NCBI RefSeq assembly: GCF_025685425.1
Contig: NZ_JAGTAS010000050.1
Coordinates: forward strand, 1-64,000
Length of the DNA: 64,000 nt
Origin: Terriglobus albidus
GTDB lineage: Bacteria; Acidobacteriota; Terriglobia; Terriglobales; Acidobacteriaceae
Direction: 5' to 3'
Below are positions 1 through 10,412 of this stretch, in pieces (position 1 is the stretch's first letter; each line of letters begins with the position of its first letter). The notes below the pieces were generated by a model. The model was not told the origin of the DNA. It did not search any database and saw only the letters and a list, made by a program, of their open reading frames with translations. A program made the translations under genes and the position numbers.

Positions 1-153
1 CAGAAGCTCTGGTCCTCGAAACCCTCGCTCCCTGGACACTCATACGGTGCTCGCGCATCGAATAGTGGTGTACGCTCGTTTTACCCCTTGACACAGTCTT
101 CTTCCTTATCGAGGGGCACCCGGCTATAAGCAGCGAACATACAAAGATCACGT

Positions 154-492
154 ATGCTGAAAGCCATGAGCGATGTGGTGCACCGCAACAACGACCAGAT
201 GACCAACCCTGAGCCTGGCCTGAAGCGCCAGGTGATGAGCTATACGCCGGAGATGATGTTGGTCCGGCACACCATGGAGCCTGGATGGGTTGGGGCGGCG
301 CACTCGCATCCGCATCAGCAACTGGTCTTCGTCGTCACTGGGCACATCGTGCTCACTACACCCGACGGCGATCACACGCTGCGCGCGGGTGACAGCATCA
401 TCGTGCCGGGGGATGCCGTGCATCAGGCCCGGGCGTTTGAGGCCAGCGAGGTGCTGGACGTCTTCACGCCGTACCGCGAAGACTATGCCTGA
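154..492 (+). CDS. Small cupin-domain protein
   Basis: This is a 112-residue single-domain cupin. It shows the first cupin motif as HSHPHQQ at residues 50-56, the conserved turn near residues 78-90 (AGDSIIVPGDAVH) and a final beta strand. The histidines suggest a metal-binding beta barrel, but the substrate cannot be told from sequence. There is no signal peptide, so it is probably cytoplasmic. A second in-frame ATG at 166 is an equally good start, and neither has a strong ribosome binding site. The gene converges on the TetR gene and overlaps its 3' end by 10 bp. The 153 bases upstream hold no recognisable gene. Confidence 0.85.
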   Translation: MLKAMSDVVHRNNDQMTNPEPGLKRQVMSYTPEMMLVRHTMEPGWVGAAHSHPHQQLVFVVTGHIVLTTPDGDHTLRAGDSIIVPGDAVHQARAFEASEVLDVFTPYREDYA

Positions 493-1094
493 TTGCGCAG
501 GCCGATAGCAGGCAGCACCAGCGCAAGCAGGATTGCTGTGTCCTGTTCCGGAGTGCTGTCAGCCTCGCCGTAGAGGCGGCGTTCATTCATGCCGCGCAGC
601 ATGTCCATGACGGCCCAGCCGATCGGCTCGAAGTCTCGTGCGGGAATCTCACCGGCTTTGACGCCGTCTTCGAAGATGCCCGCGAGCTCTCGGACTGTTG
701 CCTGCAGCAGAGTGTGGGTCTGTTTCCGATGGGTGCGTTCGCGGCCGAGTGTCACCAGCATGCGGTAGACATTTGGCTGGGTCTCCCAGAAGCTCATACG
801 GATCTGCAACAGGACACGCAGGCGGTTCGCAGTTCCGGTTACCCCTTCCAATGCCTCCCGGATGCGCTCACGCTGTTCCTCGATGGCCTGCAGAACTGCC
901 GTCTCGTAGATCTCCTCCTTGGAGGAGAAGTAAAGGTAAAGCGTCCCTTTGGCGACCCTGGCCTTTTCGGCGACGTCGTCCATGCGGGTCTCCGCGAACC
1001 CTTTCTTGCCAAAGAGCTTCAGGGCGGCATCCAGGATCTCGGAGCGACGGAAGTCCGTTAAAACCTGGCGGCGGGATTTTTGTCTGACGGACAC
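483..1094 (-). CDS. TetR/AcrR family transcriptional repressor
   Basis: This 203-residue protein has an N-terminal TetR helix-turn-helix (about residues 14-60, with the typical AKGTLYLYFSSKEEIY segment) and an all-helical ligand-binding domain. It starts at a GTG. It is divergent from the DHA2 exporter at 1162, and the 67-bp gap holds a near-perfect palindrome, so it very probably represses the exporter and itself, with release by a drug-like ligand. The ligand cannot be predicted. Its 3' end overlaps the convergent cupin gene by 10 bp. Confidence 0.92.
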   Translation of the reverse strand: MSVRQKSRRQVLTDFRRSEILDAALKLFGKKGFAETRMDDVAEKARVAKGTLYLYFSSKEEIYETAVLQAIEEQRERIREALEGVTGTANRLRVLLQIRMSFWETQPNVYRMLVTLGRERTHRKQTHTLLQATVRELAGIFEDGVKAGEIPARDFEPIGWAVMDMLRGMNERRLYGEADSTPEQDTAILLALVLPAIGLRNQA

Positions 1095-1140
1095 TCAAGC
1101 CAAGCTAACATAATGAATCCCGGCAGGCTTTTATCTCTCT

Positions 1141-1158
1141 AATGACTAGTTAGTCATT
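1141..1158. promoter_or_regulatory. Probable TetR operator (palindrome)
   Basis: AATGACTAGTTAGTCATT has two 8-bp arms, AATGACTA and TAGTCATT, around a 2-bp centre. It lies in the tetR/exporter divergent gap and ends 3 bp before the exporter start codon. The size and symmetry fit TetR-family operators. Binding by the neighbouring regulator is inferred from position. Confidence 0.7.
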
Positions 1159-1161
1159 TTT

Positions 1162-2850
1162 ATGACCAGTCAGTCTTCCATGCTCGACGCCGAAGAAGAG
1201 CTCAGCCGGTCGGCGCCGGAGTTCGAGCCTGGCATTCCGCTGGAGACCGAAGCGGAGAAGCCGTCTGTCAGCGTTCCGCAGTTCAATCCCCCGTCTTTTA
1301 ATCCCTGGATCATTGCGCTGGTCGTGACCATGGGCACCTTCATGGAGGTGCTCGATACCTCCATCGCCAACGTTGCCCTGCCGCACATCGCCGGCTCGCT
1401 CTCCGCCTCGCAGGACGAGAGCACCTGGGTACTGACGACGTATCTCGTGGCCAATGCCATCATCCTTCCCATCAGCGGCTGGATCTCGTCTGTGCTGGGC
1501 CGGAGGAACTTCTATCTCGGCTCTGTGATTCTGTTTACTGCGTTCTCTGCAGCCTGCGGATTGGCGCCTACGCTGGGGATGCTGGTGATCTTCCGCGTTC
1601 TGCAGGGACTCGCCGGTGGTGGCCTGCAGCCCTCCGTGCAGGCCATCCTGGCCGATACCTTTCCGGGCAACAAGCGCGGTATGGCGATGGCTGTTTATAC
1701 CGTCGCCATCCTCTGCGCTCCGGTGCTTGGCCCAACGCTCGGCGGATGGATCACCGACAACTACTCGTGGCGCTGGATCTTCTACATCAACATACCTGTC
1801 GGCATTGCCTGTGCGTTCTTTACCCGTATCGTGCTGCACGATCCGCCGCATCTGACGGCTGCGCGCAAGGCGCAGAAGGGCAAGCCGCTTCAGGTGGACT
1901 TCGGCGGCCTGGCGCTGATCTCTATCGGTCTGGGCGCGCTGGAGATCGTTCTCGACAAGGGGCAAGAGCTCGACTGGTTCGGTTCTACCTTCATCACCTG
2001 GAGCAGCATCATTGCCGTTGGATGTCTGCTCGGCGCCATCCTATGGGAGCTGCATGTCGATAAGCCGGTGGTGAATCTGCGTCTGCTGCGCGAACGCAAC
2101 TTCGCTATCTGCTGCACTATCGTCTTGGCGCTCTATACCGCGCTGTATGCAACGACCTTTCTTCTGCCGCAGTTCATGCAGCAACTGTTGGGCTACGACG
2201 CGACGACAGCCGGTATTGCCGTCTCACCTGCTGGGCTGGTAACCATGGCGGAGGTCCCGCTGGTCGGCTTTCTGTTGAGCCGGGGAACAGATGCGAGGCG
2301 CATGATCGCGATGGGCATTGCCATGATCACGCTGGGAACCTGGTGGCTCTCGCACGGCAATCTGGATGTGGCTATGAGTGACCTGATATGGCCGCGTATT
2401 GTGCAGGTAATGGGCGTGGGCCTCACGACGGTGCCGCTCAGCACTATCATGTTCCGATTCCTGCCTGGTGACCAGACCAGCAATGCCGCGGGGATCTATG
2501 CCCTGGTGCGTAATGAAGGCGGAAGCATCGGCATTGCGATCTCGAGTACGTTCCTGCAGCGCATGGCGCAGACGCATCAAGCCTATCTGGGTGCGAATAT
2601 CAGCGCCAGTAACGTGGCTGCGATGCAGGCCGCGCATGCGTTGGGCGGAGCGGTAGGTGGCGCTACGCCTGATACCAGTTACGCCGGCCTGGCTCTGGTT
2701 TATCACCAACTGCAGCGGCAGGCAGAGCTGCTGGCGTATATGGATCAATACAAGCTGTTTGCCTATGTGCTGCTTGGCGTGTTGCCTCTGGTGCTGTTGT
2801 TGAAGCGTCCGCCGAAGCATATCGGTAAGGTGGAGTTGGATGCGCACTAA
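1162..2850 (+). CDS. DHA2-family MFS multidrug exporter (EmrB/QacA type)
   Basis: This 562-residue inner-membrane transporter has the 14-helix DHA2 layout. About 45 hydrophilic residues precede the first helix (NPWIIALVVTMGTFMEVLDT), which carries the DHA2 motif ending LDTSIANVALPHIAG. The motif A-like region (SGWISSVLGRRNFYLG) follows near residue 110 and motif C near residue 190 (CAPVLGPTLGGWI). It most likely exports drugs by proton antiport. There is no EmrA-type adaptor next to it, so it may act alone or with an adaptor elsewhere. It is divergent from tetR and overlaps the operator-like repeats. No Shine-Dalgarno is visible before 1162 or before the next ATG at 1180. Confidence 0.93.
   Translation: MTSQSSMLDAEEELSRSAPEFEPGIPLETEAEKPSVSVPQFNPPSFNPWIIALVVTMGTFMEVLDTSIANVALPHIAGSLSASQDESTWVLTTYLVANAIILPISGWISSVLGRRNFYLGSVILFTAFSAACGLAPTLGMLVIFRVLQGLAGGGLQPSVQAILADTFPGNKRGMAMAVYTVAILCAPVLGPTLGGWITDNYSWRWIFYINIPVGIACAFFTRIVLHDPPHLTAARKAQKGKPLQVDFGGLALISIGLGALEIVLDKGQELDWFGSTFITWSSIIAVGCLLGAILWELHVDKPVVNLRLLRERNFAICCTIVLALYTALYATTFLLPQFMQQLLGYDATTAGIAVSPAGLVTMAEVPLVGFLLSRGTDARRMIAMGIAMITLGTWWLSHGNLDVAMSDLIWPRIVQVMGVGLTTVPLSTIMFRFLPGDQTSNAAGIYALVRNEGGSIGIAISSTFLQRMAQTHQAYLGANISASNVAAMQAAHALGGAVGGATPDTSYAGLALVYHQLQRQAELLAYMDQYKLFAYVLLGVLPLVLLLKRPPKHIGKVELDAH
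1163..1175. promoter_or_regulatory. Second operator-like copy inside the exporter start
   Basis: TGACCAGTCAGTC differs at two positions from the matching part of the palindrome just upstream (TGACTAGTTAGTC). It begins within the exporter ATG and covers its first codons. A second repressor dimer here would cover the translation start region. The role is inferred. Confidence 0.4.
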
Positions 2851-2934
2851 GATGTGTGGATCGTACGGGGGTATTCGGTAGAGAAGAAATCTGTTTGGCT
2901 ATCGATTCGCGGGAGGCCGCGAAGAATCGGAGTA

Positions 2935-3130
2935 TCGCGCTACGCGCGATTGCCTTGCTTAAGGGCACGGCTTCAGCCGTGCCGAACTAGCCGAAAGATT
3001 TTTGCGGCTTTAGCCGCTGAGGTACGCGACCTGAATGATTGACCTCAGCGGCTAAAGCCGCGTTCTCTGTTGATGTCATTACGGGACGGCTGAAGCCGTC
3101 CCCTTAAGCAAGGCATTCGCGCGTTGCGCG
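2935..3130. repeat. Nested REP-like inverted repeat in a 332-bp gap
   Basis: The gap between the exporter and ligA (2851-3182) has no gene. Its core is a nested palindrome. The outer arms (about 2935-2983 and 3083-3130) share the cgcg tip, GCCTTGCTTAAGG and a GGCTTCAGCC/GGCTGAAGCC core. The inner arms (3004-3023 and 3042-3061) are GCGGCTTTAGCCGCTGAGGT and its exact reverse complement. The layout resembles paired REP elements (a BIME). No REP-associated transposase lies in this window. It may also act as a terminator for the convergent genes. Confidence 0.75.
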
Positions 3131-3182
3131 AACGAAAAACAAATTATCCGCAACCTAAAACAAGACGGGTCGAGCCGGACGC

Positions 3183-5351
<2,169 letters not shown>

Positions 5352-5387
5352 TCATCCTACAATCGCTTCGCACAGGGGGAGACGTTG

Positions 5388-6134
5388 ATGACCAAAGCTG
5401 AAGTAACCTCCACGGAGCCGGCACTCACGCAGGTTCAGAGGGTGATCTACACCTTTACCGCTCCGTCCAAGACCTTTACCGACATTCTTCATCACAGCCG
5501 CAACGTGTTGTTGCCCATTCTGCTCATCATCGTGGGCTCCTACATCTTTACCTTCAGTGCTGCTAAGCGCGTCGGCTATGAGGGCCTGGCTGAAAGCGCC
5601 ATCAAGGCCAATCCGAAGATGGAAGAAAGGGTCCAGGGCATGACAGCCGAACAGGTGGCGACGCTCCAGAAGCAGCAAGCGATCGGCATGAAGATCACCG
5701 TCTATTCCTTTCCGGTGGTGTTTGTCATCTTCGGTGCGCTGTATGCGCTGCTCTTCTGGGGAACGTTGAACTTCGGCTTCGGAGGGGAGGCCACCTACGG
5801 AGGGCTCTTCGCTGTGGTGCTGTATAGCTTTCTTGTCGGTCTCGGGAAATTTCTCTTGGCCGCATTGATGTTGTGGGTCACCGATCCACCGGAGATCTTT
5901 ACTTTCCAGGATCCTGTCGGCACCAACCTCGGCTATTACCTCGATCGCCACAGCGGCCCACTCTATGCATTACTGACATCGATCGATATCTTCGAGATCT
6001 GGGAGTTCATCGTTCTTGGAATCGGCTGTGCCATTGTTGCGAAGCTGACGATCCGCAAAGGCATGATTGCGGTCTTCATCTGGTGGACGCTGTTTACGAT
6101 TCTGAAGATCGGCTTCGCCGCCGCATTCAGTTGA
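5388..6134 (+). CDS. Yip1-domain membrane protein
   Basis: This 248-residue protein has about five hydrophobic segments, including LLPILLIIVGSYIFTF, VVFVIFGALYALLFW and AVVLYSFLVGLGKFLLAALM, which is the YIP1 arrangement. Its bacterial role is unknown. The start at 5388 is preferred because GGGGGAG lies about 8 bases upstream; an in-frame upstream ATG at 5304 would add 28 residues without a ribosome binding site. The C-terminal half ends in two helices around a short basic stretch. It stands alone and ends at a convergent gap with repeats. Confidence 0.7.
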   Translation: MTKAEVTSTEPALTQVQRVIYTFTAPSKTFTDILHHSRNVLLPILLIIVGSYIFTFSAAKRVGYEGLAESAIKANPKMEERVQGMTAEQVATLQKQQAIGMKITVYSFPVVFVIFGALYALLFWGTLNFGFGGEATYGGLFAVVLYSFLVGLGKFLLAALMLWVTDPPEIFTFQDPVGTNLGYYLDRHSGPLYALLTSIDIFEIWEFIVLGIGCAIVAKLTIRKGMIAVFIWWTLFTILKIGFAAAFS

Positions 6135-6160
6135 GGCTTGGAGACAGAGTCGTCACAGAA

Positions 6161-6290
6161 TCGTGCCCCATCCATTTGCGTAGCAATGGGTGGGATATTT
6201 GACCCCACATCGGATGACAAGCAAAGCAGTTCGAGCTTCGCTCGAATGTCCCACTCACGCTACGCGTGAATAGGGCACCCAATGTATGGG
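6161..6290. repeat. Mosaic of short palindromes, copy 1
   Basis: This convergent gap (6135-6386) holds short stem-loops: TTCGAGCTTCGCTCGAA, TCACGCTACGCGTGA and a CCCATCCATT...AATGGGTGGG pair. It ends with GGGCACCCAATGTATGGGG. Related mosaics occur near 10211, 14901, 52422, 56221 and 59882. The function is unknown. Confidence 0.7.
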
Positions 6291-6333
6291 GATTTGCAAA
6301 GCACCAGTCACCTTCGAGTGATGGAACTCTACA

Positions 6334-6373
6334 AAAGCCAAAGCCGCGAGATCACTCTCGCGGCTTTGGCTTT
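6334..6373 (-). terminator. Rho-independent terminator of acpP-fabF
   Basis: A perfect 17-bp stem (AAAGCCAAAGCCGCGAG and its complement) with a 6-base loop lies 13 bases past the fabF stop. A/T runs on both sides suggest it could work in both directions. Confidence 0.85.
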
Positions 6374-6386
6374 CACTCTATGAAAG

Positions 6387-7637
6387 CTACTCAGACCACT
6401 TCTTGAAGACCAGCGAACCATTGGTTCCGCCGAATCCGAAGGAGTTCGACAGGGCATAGTCGATCTCCACGGGCTGCGGCTTTCCGGGAACGTAGTTCAG
6501 CTTGCACTCCGGATCGACATTTTCCAGGTTCATCGTCGGCGGAGCCATGCTCTTCTGCATCGCCATGATGGTGATGCCTGCCTCCAGGCCGCCGGCGCCG
6601 CCCAGAAGGTGGCCCGTCATCGACTTGGTGGAGCTGACCAGCAGCTTGTGGCTCAGCGCATACTCGCCGAAGAGGTTCTCGATACCCTTGGACTCGAGGG
6701 CATCACCCAGCGGCGTGCTGGTGGCGTGTGCGTTCAGGTAGGCAACCTGCTCGGGTTTGATGCCTGCCCACTTCAGCGCATTCGCCATGGCGCGGTAGCA
6801 ACCTTCGCCCTCGGGAGCCATACCGGTCATGTGGTAGGCGTCCGAACTCATGCCGTAGCCGACGATCTCTGCAAGGATCGTCGCTCCGCGCTTCTTGGCG
6901 AACTCCAGCTCTTCCAGGATCAGGATGCCCGCGCCTTCACCCACCACAAAGCCGTCGCGGTCCTTATCCCAGGGCCGGCAGGCATGTGTCGGGTCGTCGT
7001 TGCGGGTGGAGAGAGCCTTCATCGCTGCAAAGCCGCCTACGCCCATAGGCGTAATGGCTGCCTCGGCGCCGCCGGCGATCATCGCGTCGGCATCGCCGCG
7101 CTCGATGATGCGGTATGCGTCGCCGATGGAATGCGCGCTGGTGGTGCAGGCCGTGGCAGTGGCTTCATTCGGGCCTTTGGCTCCAAAACGGATGGAGACA
7201 TGTCCCGCGGCCAGGTTCACGATGGAAGCCGGGATGAAGAAGGGCGAGATCTTGCGTGGACCGCCCTGCATCAGGTTGGTGTGTTCACGTTCAATGACAT
7301 CGAAACCGCCGATGCCCGAGCCGATATGCACGCCGACCATCTCGGCGTTCTCCGGGGTGACTTTCAACCCACTCTGTTGCATCGCCTCCTCTGCGGCGGC
7401 GATGGCAAAGTGGATAAAGCGGCCCATCTTACGGGCCTCTTTCTTATCGATGAACTTGTATGGATCGAAATCCTTGACCTCGGCGGCAAAGCGGACGGGG
7501 TGGCCTTCCAGAGGAAATGCCGTAATCTCCGCCATACCGCTCTTGCCGGCCATCAGTCCGTCCCAAACCTCTGCGGCGGTGTTACCGACACCGCAGATCA
7601 GGCCCAGGCCTGTTACAACGACGCGACGCTTTTCCAC
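6387..7637 (-). CDS. fabF: 3-oxoacyl-ACP synthase II FabF
   Basis: This 416-residue beta-ketoacyl-ACP synthase extends acyl-ACP in fatty acid synthesis. The Cys-His-His triad is visible: TACTTSAHS near residue 163, NAHATSTPLGD near 303 and KSMTGHLLGGAGG near 338. It starts at a GTG (7637), 13 bp after the acpP stop, so the two form an operon of carrier protein and condensing enzyme. Length and motifs match FabF rather than FabB. A strong terminator follows. Confidence 0.97.
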   Translation of the reverse strand: MEKRRVVVTGLGLICGVGNTAAEVWDGLMAGKSGMAEITAFPLEGHPVRFAAEVKDFDPYKFIDKKEARKMGRFIHFAIAAAEEAMQQSGLKVTPENAEMVGVHIGSGIGGFDVIEREHTNLMQGGPRKISPFFIPASIVNLAAGHVSIRFGAKGPNEATATACTTSAHSIGDAYRIIERGDADAMIAGGAEAAITPMGVGGFAAMKALSTRNDDPTHACRPWDKDRDGFVVGEGAGILILEELEFAKKRGATILAEIVGYGMSSDAYHMTGMAPEGEGCYRAMANALKWAGIKPEQVAYLNAHATSTPLGDALESKGIENLFGEYALSHKLLVSSTKSMTGHLLGGAGGLEAGITIMAMQKSMAPPTMNLENVDPECKLNYVPGKPQPVEIDYALSNSFGFGGTNGSLVFKKWSE

Positions 7638-7650
7638 GTGATTCCTTTGG

Positions 7651-7890
7651 TTACTTCTTCGAGTGGGACTCGATGTACTCGATCGCGTCCTTTACGGTCT
7701 TGATCTTCTCGGCGTCCTCATCCGGAATCTGGATGTCGAAGGCTTCCTCAAACTGCATGACCAGCTCGACGACGTCCAGGGAGTCGGCGCCCAGGTCTTC
7801 CTGGAAGCTCGCACCGGGGGTCACCTCGGCCTCGTCTACCTGAAGCTGCTCCACAATGATTGATTTCACCTTTTCTGAAACATCTGCCAT
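7651..7890 (-). CDS. acpP: Acyl carrier protein
   Basis: This 79-residue acidic protein carries the phosphopantetheine attachment motif [11 protein letters not shown] with Ser37. It shuttles acyl chains in fatty acid synthesis. The start is set by AGGAGAC just upstream. It is the first gene of acpP-fabF. The 155-bp upstream gap (7891-8045) separates it from the rmuC stop and holds nothing clear beyond a presumed promoter. Confidence 0.97.
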   Translation of the reverse strand: MADVSEKVKSIIVEQLQVDEAEVTPGASFQEDLGADSLDVVELVMQFEEAFDIQIPDEDAEKIKTVKDAIEYIESHSKK

Positions 7891-8045
7891 GAGTTGAGTC
7901 TCCTGTCTCTTTTCCCTCTATGAATCTCGGTACAGCAAAAAAACTGATGCGTCTGCGACCGTACGCGGCCAGTTTCCGCGAAATCTTAGGATACGAAACG
8001 CCCTGTTGAGTGTAAAACAACCGGGTGCAAAGGAAAACGAACGGG

Positions 8046-9482
8046 TTAAAACGGTTCCTCTTCCGATGCGGCCAGCAGGGGAGTAATGTTCCCCAATTCC
8101 GGGAATGGAATCGCGTCTCCGTCGCCCAGGTTCCCTGCATCCATCTCGACATCCCGTAAGGTCCGGTTGATGGCCCGGGTACGGACATTCAGGCTTTCGA
8201 TGGTGTTCTGCACCGTGCTGACCTGCTTTTCCATCTTTGACATCAGGTCGCCGAACTTGCTGAATTCGCTGCGCGTCTTCGAGAGCACCTTCCAGACGTC
8301 GTCGCCTTTTTCCTGGATGGCGAGCATGCGGAAGCCCATCTGGAAGCTGGTGAGAATGGCTGATAATGTGCTCGGACCGGCGATGGTGACGTTGCACCTG
8401 GACTGGATCTCCGCCTGCAGGCCGTCGCGGCGCATTACCTCGGCGTAGAGGCCCTCTGTCGGCAGGAACATGATGGCGTGCGGCGTGGTTACTGGCGGCT
8501 GGATGTATTTGTCGCAGATTCGTTTGCCTTCGGTCCGGATGGCAGCCTCAAAGGCGCGGCCGGCGGTGTGAACCTCTTCCGGATTGCCGCGTTCGTAGGC
8601 TGCTTCCAGGCGTTCCCAGTCCTCGCGGGGGAACTTGGCGTCGATCGGCAGCAGCGTTTCGCCCTGAGGGCTGGGGAAACGGACGGCGTACTCCACCACT
8701 TCCAGGCTGTTCGCCTTGACGCGGGCATTCTGCAGGTACTGGCTGGGAGCCAGCATCTGCTCCAGAAGCATGCCGAGCTGGACCTCGGCGAAGCCGCCGC
8801 GCGACTTCACGTTGGTAAAGATACGGCTCAGGTCGTCGACGCCTTCGGAGAGCTTGGACATCTCGCCCAGCCCGGCGTGCACCTTGGTCAACTGGTCCGT
8901 TACCTGCCCAAAGCTCTCGGTCAGGCGTGTCTGCAGGGTGGCATGCAGCTTCTCGTCGACGGTCTGCCGCATCTCTTCCAATTTGGCAGCGTTGTCGCGG
9001 TTCAGCTTTTCCAGATGCTGGGTGTTGCTCGCGCTCAGATCGTTCAGCTTGGAATTCAGGCTCTCGCGCAGGGTGGTGGCCTGCTGGTGCTGCGCTTCGG
9101 CGAACTGGCCAAGCCGGTTCTGCAGGAAGTCCATCTGCAGGTTCATTGCCTTCTGCAGGTCCACTGCGGAGCTCTTGTTATCGGCGCGGAAGCTGTCCAG
9201 GCCGCCAGTGAGGACAGTGCTGAGCTTGGAGATGCTGTCTGTCACCTCGGTACGCAGCTCGCTGGCGGCTTTGGCATTGGCCTCCAGGATGCGTAGGGTG
9301 GCCTCCTGGGCTTCTCGCCGGGCATCGCTGAAGCCATTGCGCAGGCCTGCCTCCAGAGTGTCGGTCTTCGTCTCCAGGCGGAGCATCTGCTCGGGGTCGA
9401 CGGCGGGACCCTGTTTGCGGAGCAGTAGCGCCAGTACCAGTAACAACGTCAAGCCTTCCAGCGCCGCCAGAGCAATCAGCAT
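8046..9482 (-). CDS. rmuC: DNA recombination protein RmuC
   Basis: This 478-residue protein has an N-terminal membrane helix (ALAALEGLTLLLVLALLL), a long coiled coil (about residues 30-200) and a C-terminal RmuC nuclease-like domain (LLPIDAKFPREDWERLE, then MFLPTEGLYAEVMR). The family limits inversions at short inverted repeats in E. coli, which is of some note in a window this rich in such repeats. It stands upstream of acpP on the same strand, 155 bp away. Confidence 0.92.
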   Translation of the reverse strand: MLIALAALEGLTLLLVLALLLRKQGPAVDPEQMLRLETKTDTLEAGLRNGFSDARREAQEATLRILEANAKAASELRTEVTDSISKLSTVLTGGLDSFRADNKSSAVDLQKAMNLQMDFLQNRLGQFAEAQHQQATTLRESLNSKLNDLSASNTQHLEKLNRDNAAKLEEMRQTVDEKLHATLQTRLTESFGQVTDQLTKVHAGLGEMSKLSEGVDDLSRIFTNVKSRGGFAEVQLGMLLEQMLAPSQYLQNARVKANSLEVVEYAVRFPSPQGETLLPIDAKFPREDWERLEAAYERGNPEEVHTAGRAFEAAIRTEGKRICDKYIQPPVTTPHAIMFLPTEGLYAEVMRRDGLQAEIQSRCNVTIAGPSTLSAILTSFQMGFRMLAIQEKGDDVWKVLSKTRSEFSKFGDLMSKMEKQVSTVQNTIESLNVRTRAINRTLRDVEMDAGNLGDGDAIPFPELGNITPLLAASEEEPF

Positions 9483-9620
9483 TTCGTTTTTCCTTCGCCT
9501 TCAGGCTACCATTATTTCGGCGGTAAATCCTTATGAGGAAAGCTGAATCCGGATGAGGAAATCGGGGCAGAAACCCGGAAGATACCCCCATTTCCGGGGT
9601 GTGGGAGATAAGGGAGGGAC

Positions 9621-10184
9621 ATGTCTGAGAAAGGACGCTTGAATAAGGTACGTTGTTCGTGGGCCGGTTCCGACCCGCTGATGCAGGAGTATCACGATAA
9701 GGAGTGGGGCCGACCGGAGCGCGATAGCCGCGCCATGTGGGAGTGCCTGATGCTGGAGGGCTTTCAGGCGGGCCTCTCCTGGCAGACCATTCTTCGCCGA
9801 CGTGAGGGTTTCCGGCGTGCCTTCAAGAATTTCGATCCGGTAAAGGTGGCGAAGTTCACAGAGAAGGACATTCAGCGCCTGATGCAGGACGAGGGGATTA
9901 TCCGTGCCCGCGCCAAGATCGTCGCCACGATTGAAGGCGCGAAGATCTTTCTGGCGATGGAAAAGAACGGAGAAGACTTCGGGAAGTACTACTGGAATCT
10001 CGCCGGAGGAAAGCCGACGGTTAACCGCACCGGTCATGTTCCGGCGCAGACACCCACTTCGGAGCTGATCTCAAAGGATCTTCGCAAGCGGGGATTCAAG
10101 TTCGTCGGGCCTGTGATTGTGTACGCATGGATGCAGGCGATTGGTATGGTCGACGACCACGCTGCCCAGTGTTTCCGGGCTTAG
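9621..10184 (+). CDS. tag: DNA-3-methyladenine glycosylase I
   Basis: This 187-residue enzyme removes 3-methyladenine from DNA. The family signature is present: the CSWAG N-terminal zinc-site segment, YHDKEWGRP, MLEGFQAGLSW and the YAWMQAIGMVDDH C terminus with late zinc ligands. GGGAGGGAC just before ATG 9621 sets the start. The upstream gap holds two imperfect direct copies of ATGAGGAAA but no gene. Confidence 0.95.
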   Translation: MSEKGRLNKVRCSWAGSDPLMQEYHDKEWGRPERDSRAMWECLMLEGFQAGLSWQTILRRREGFRRAFKNFDPVKVAKFTEKDIQRLMQDEGIIRARAKIVATIEGAKIFLAMEKNGEDFGKYYWNLAGGKPTVNRTGHVPAQTPTSELISKDLRKRGFKFVGPVIVYAWMQAIGMVDDHAAQCFRA

Positions 10185-10204
10185 CCCTTTGAATCAGGCA
10201 AGAC

Positions 10205-10395
10205 GGGGTGGCCCAGGTCCGGGGTCCCCAGCGAACGAGCTCGCTGGGGTGGTGTCCCTCGGGGACCTGGGCGGCATTCAAGCGAAGCTCGAATAGTTTT
10301 TCGCTTGTCAGTGTGTGTACCGGCGATCTTGAGATTTGAGGTTTGGAAAGTAAAGGCCGGGCCCATGTCCCCGAGGGACGTGGGCACCTAGAGCA
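10205..10395. repeat. Mosaic of short palindromes, copy 2
   Basis: In the convergent tag/folP gap (10185-10412), a nested hairpin runs from GCCCAGGTCC (10211) to GGACCTGGGC (10272), with an inner CCCCAGCGA/TCGCTGGGG stem. A second part at about 10359-10388 repeats the GTCCCCGAGGGAC hairpin and GGGCACC tail. No gene is visible. Confidence 0.7.
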
Positions 10396-10412
10396 TGGCC
10401 TCCATGATCTTC

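Noticed and set aside
88-130. TTGACA with a downstream TATAAG before the cupin gene.
   Set aside because: The spacing is about 31 bp, too long for a sigma-70 promoter.
6609-7703. A 364-codon open frame antisense to fabF.
   Set aside because: fabF carries all catalytic motifs; the antisense frame has no recognised domain.
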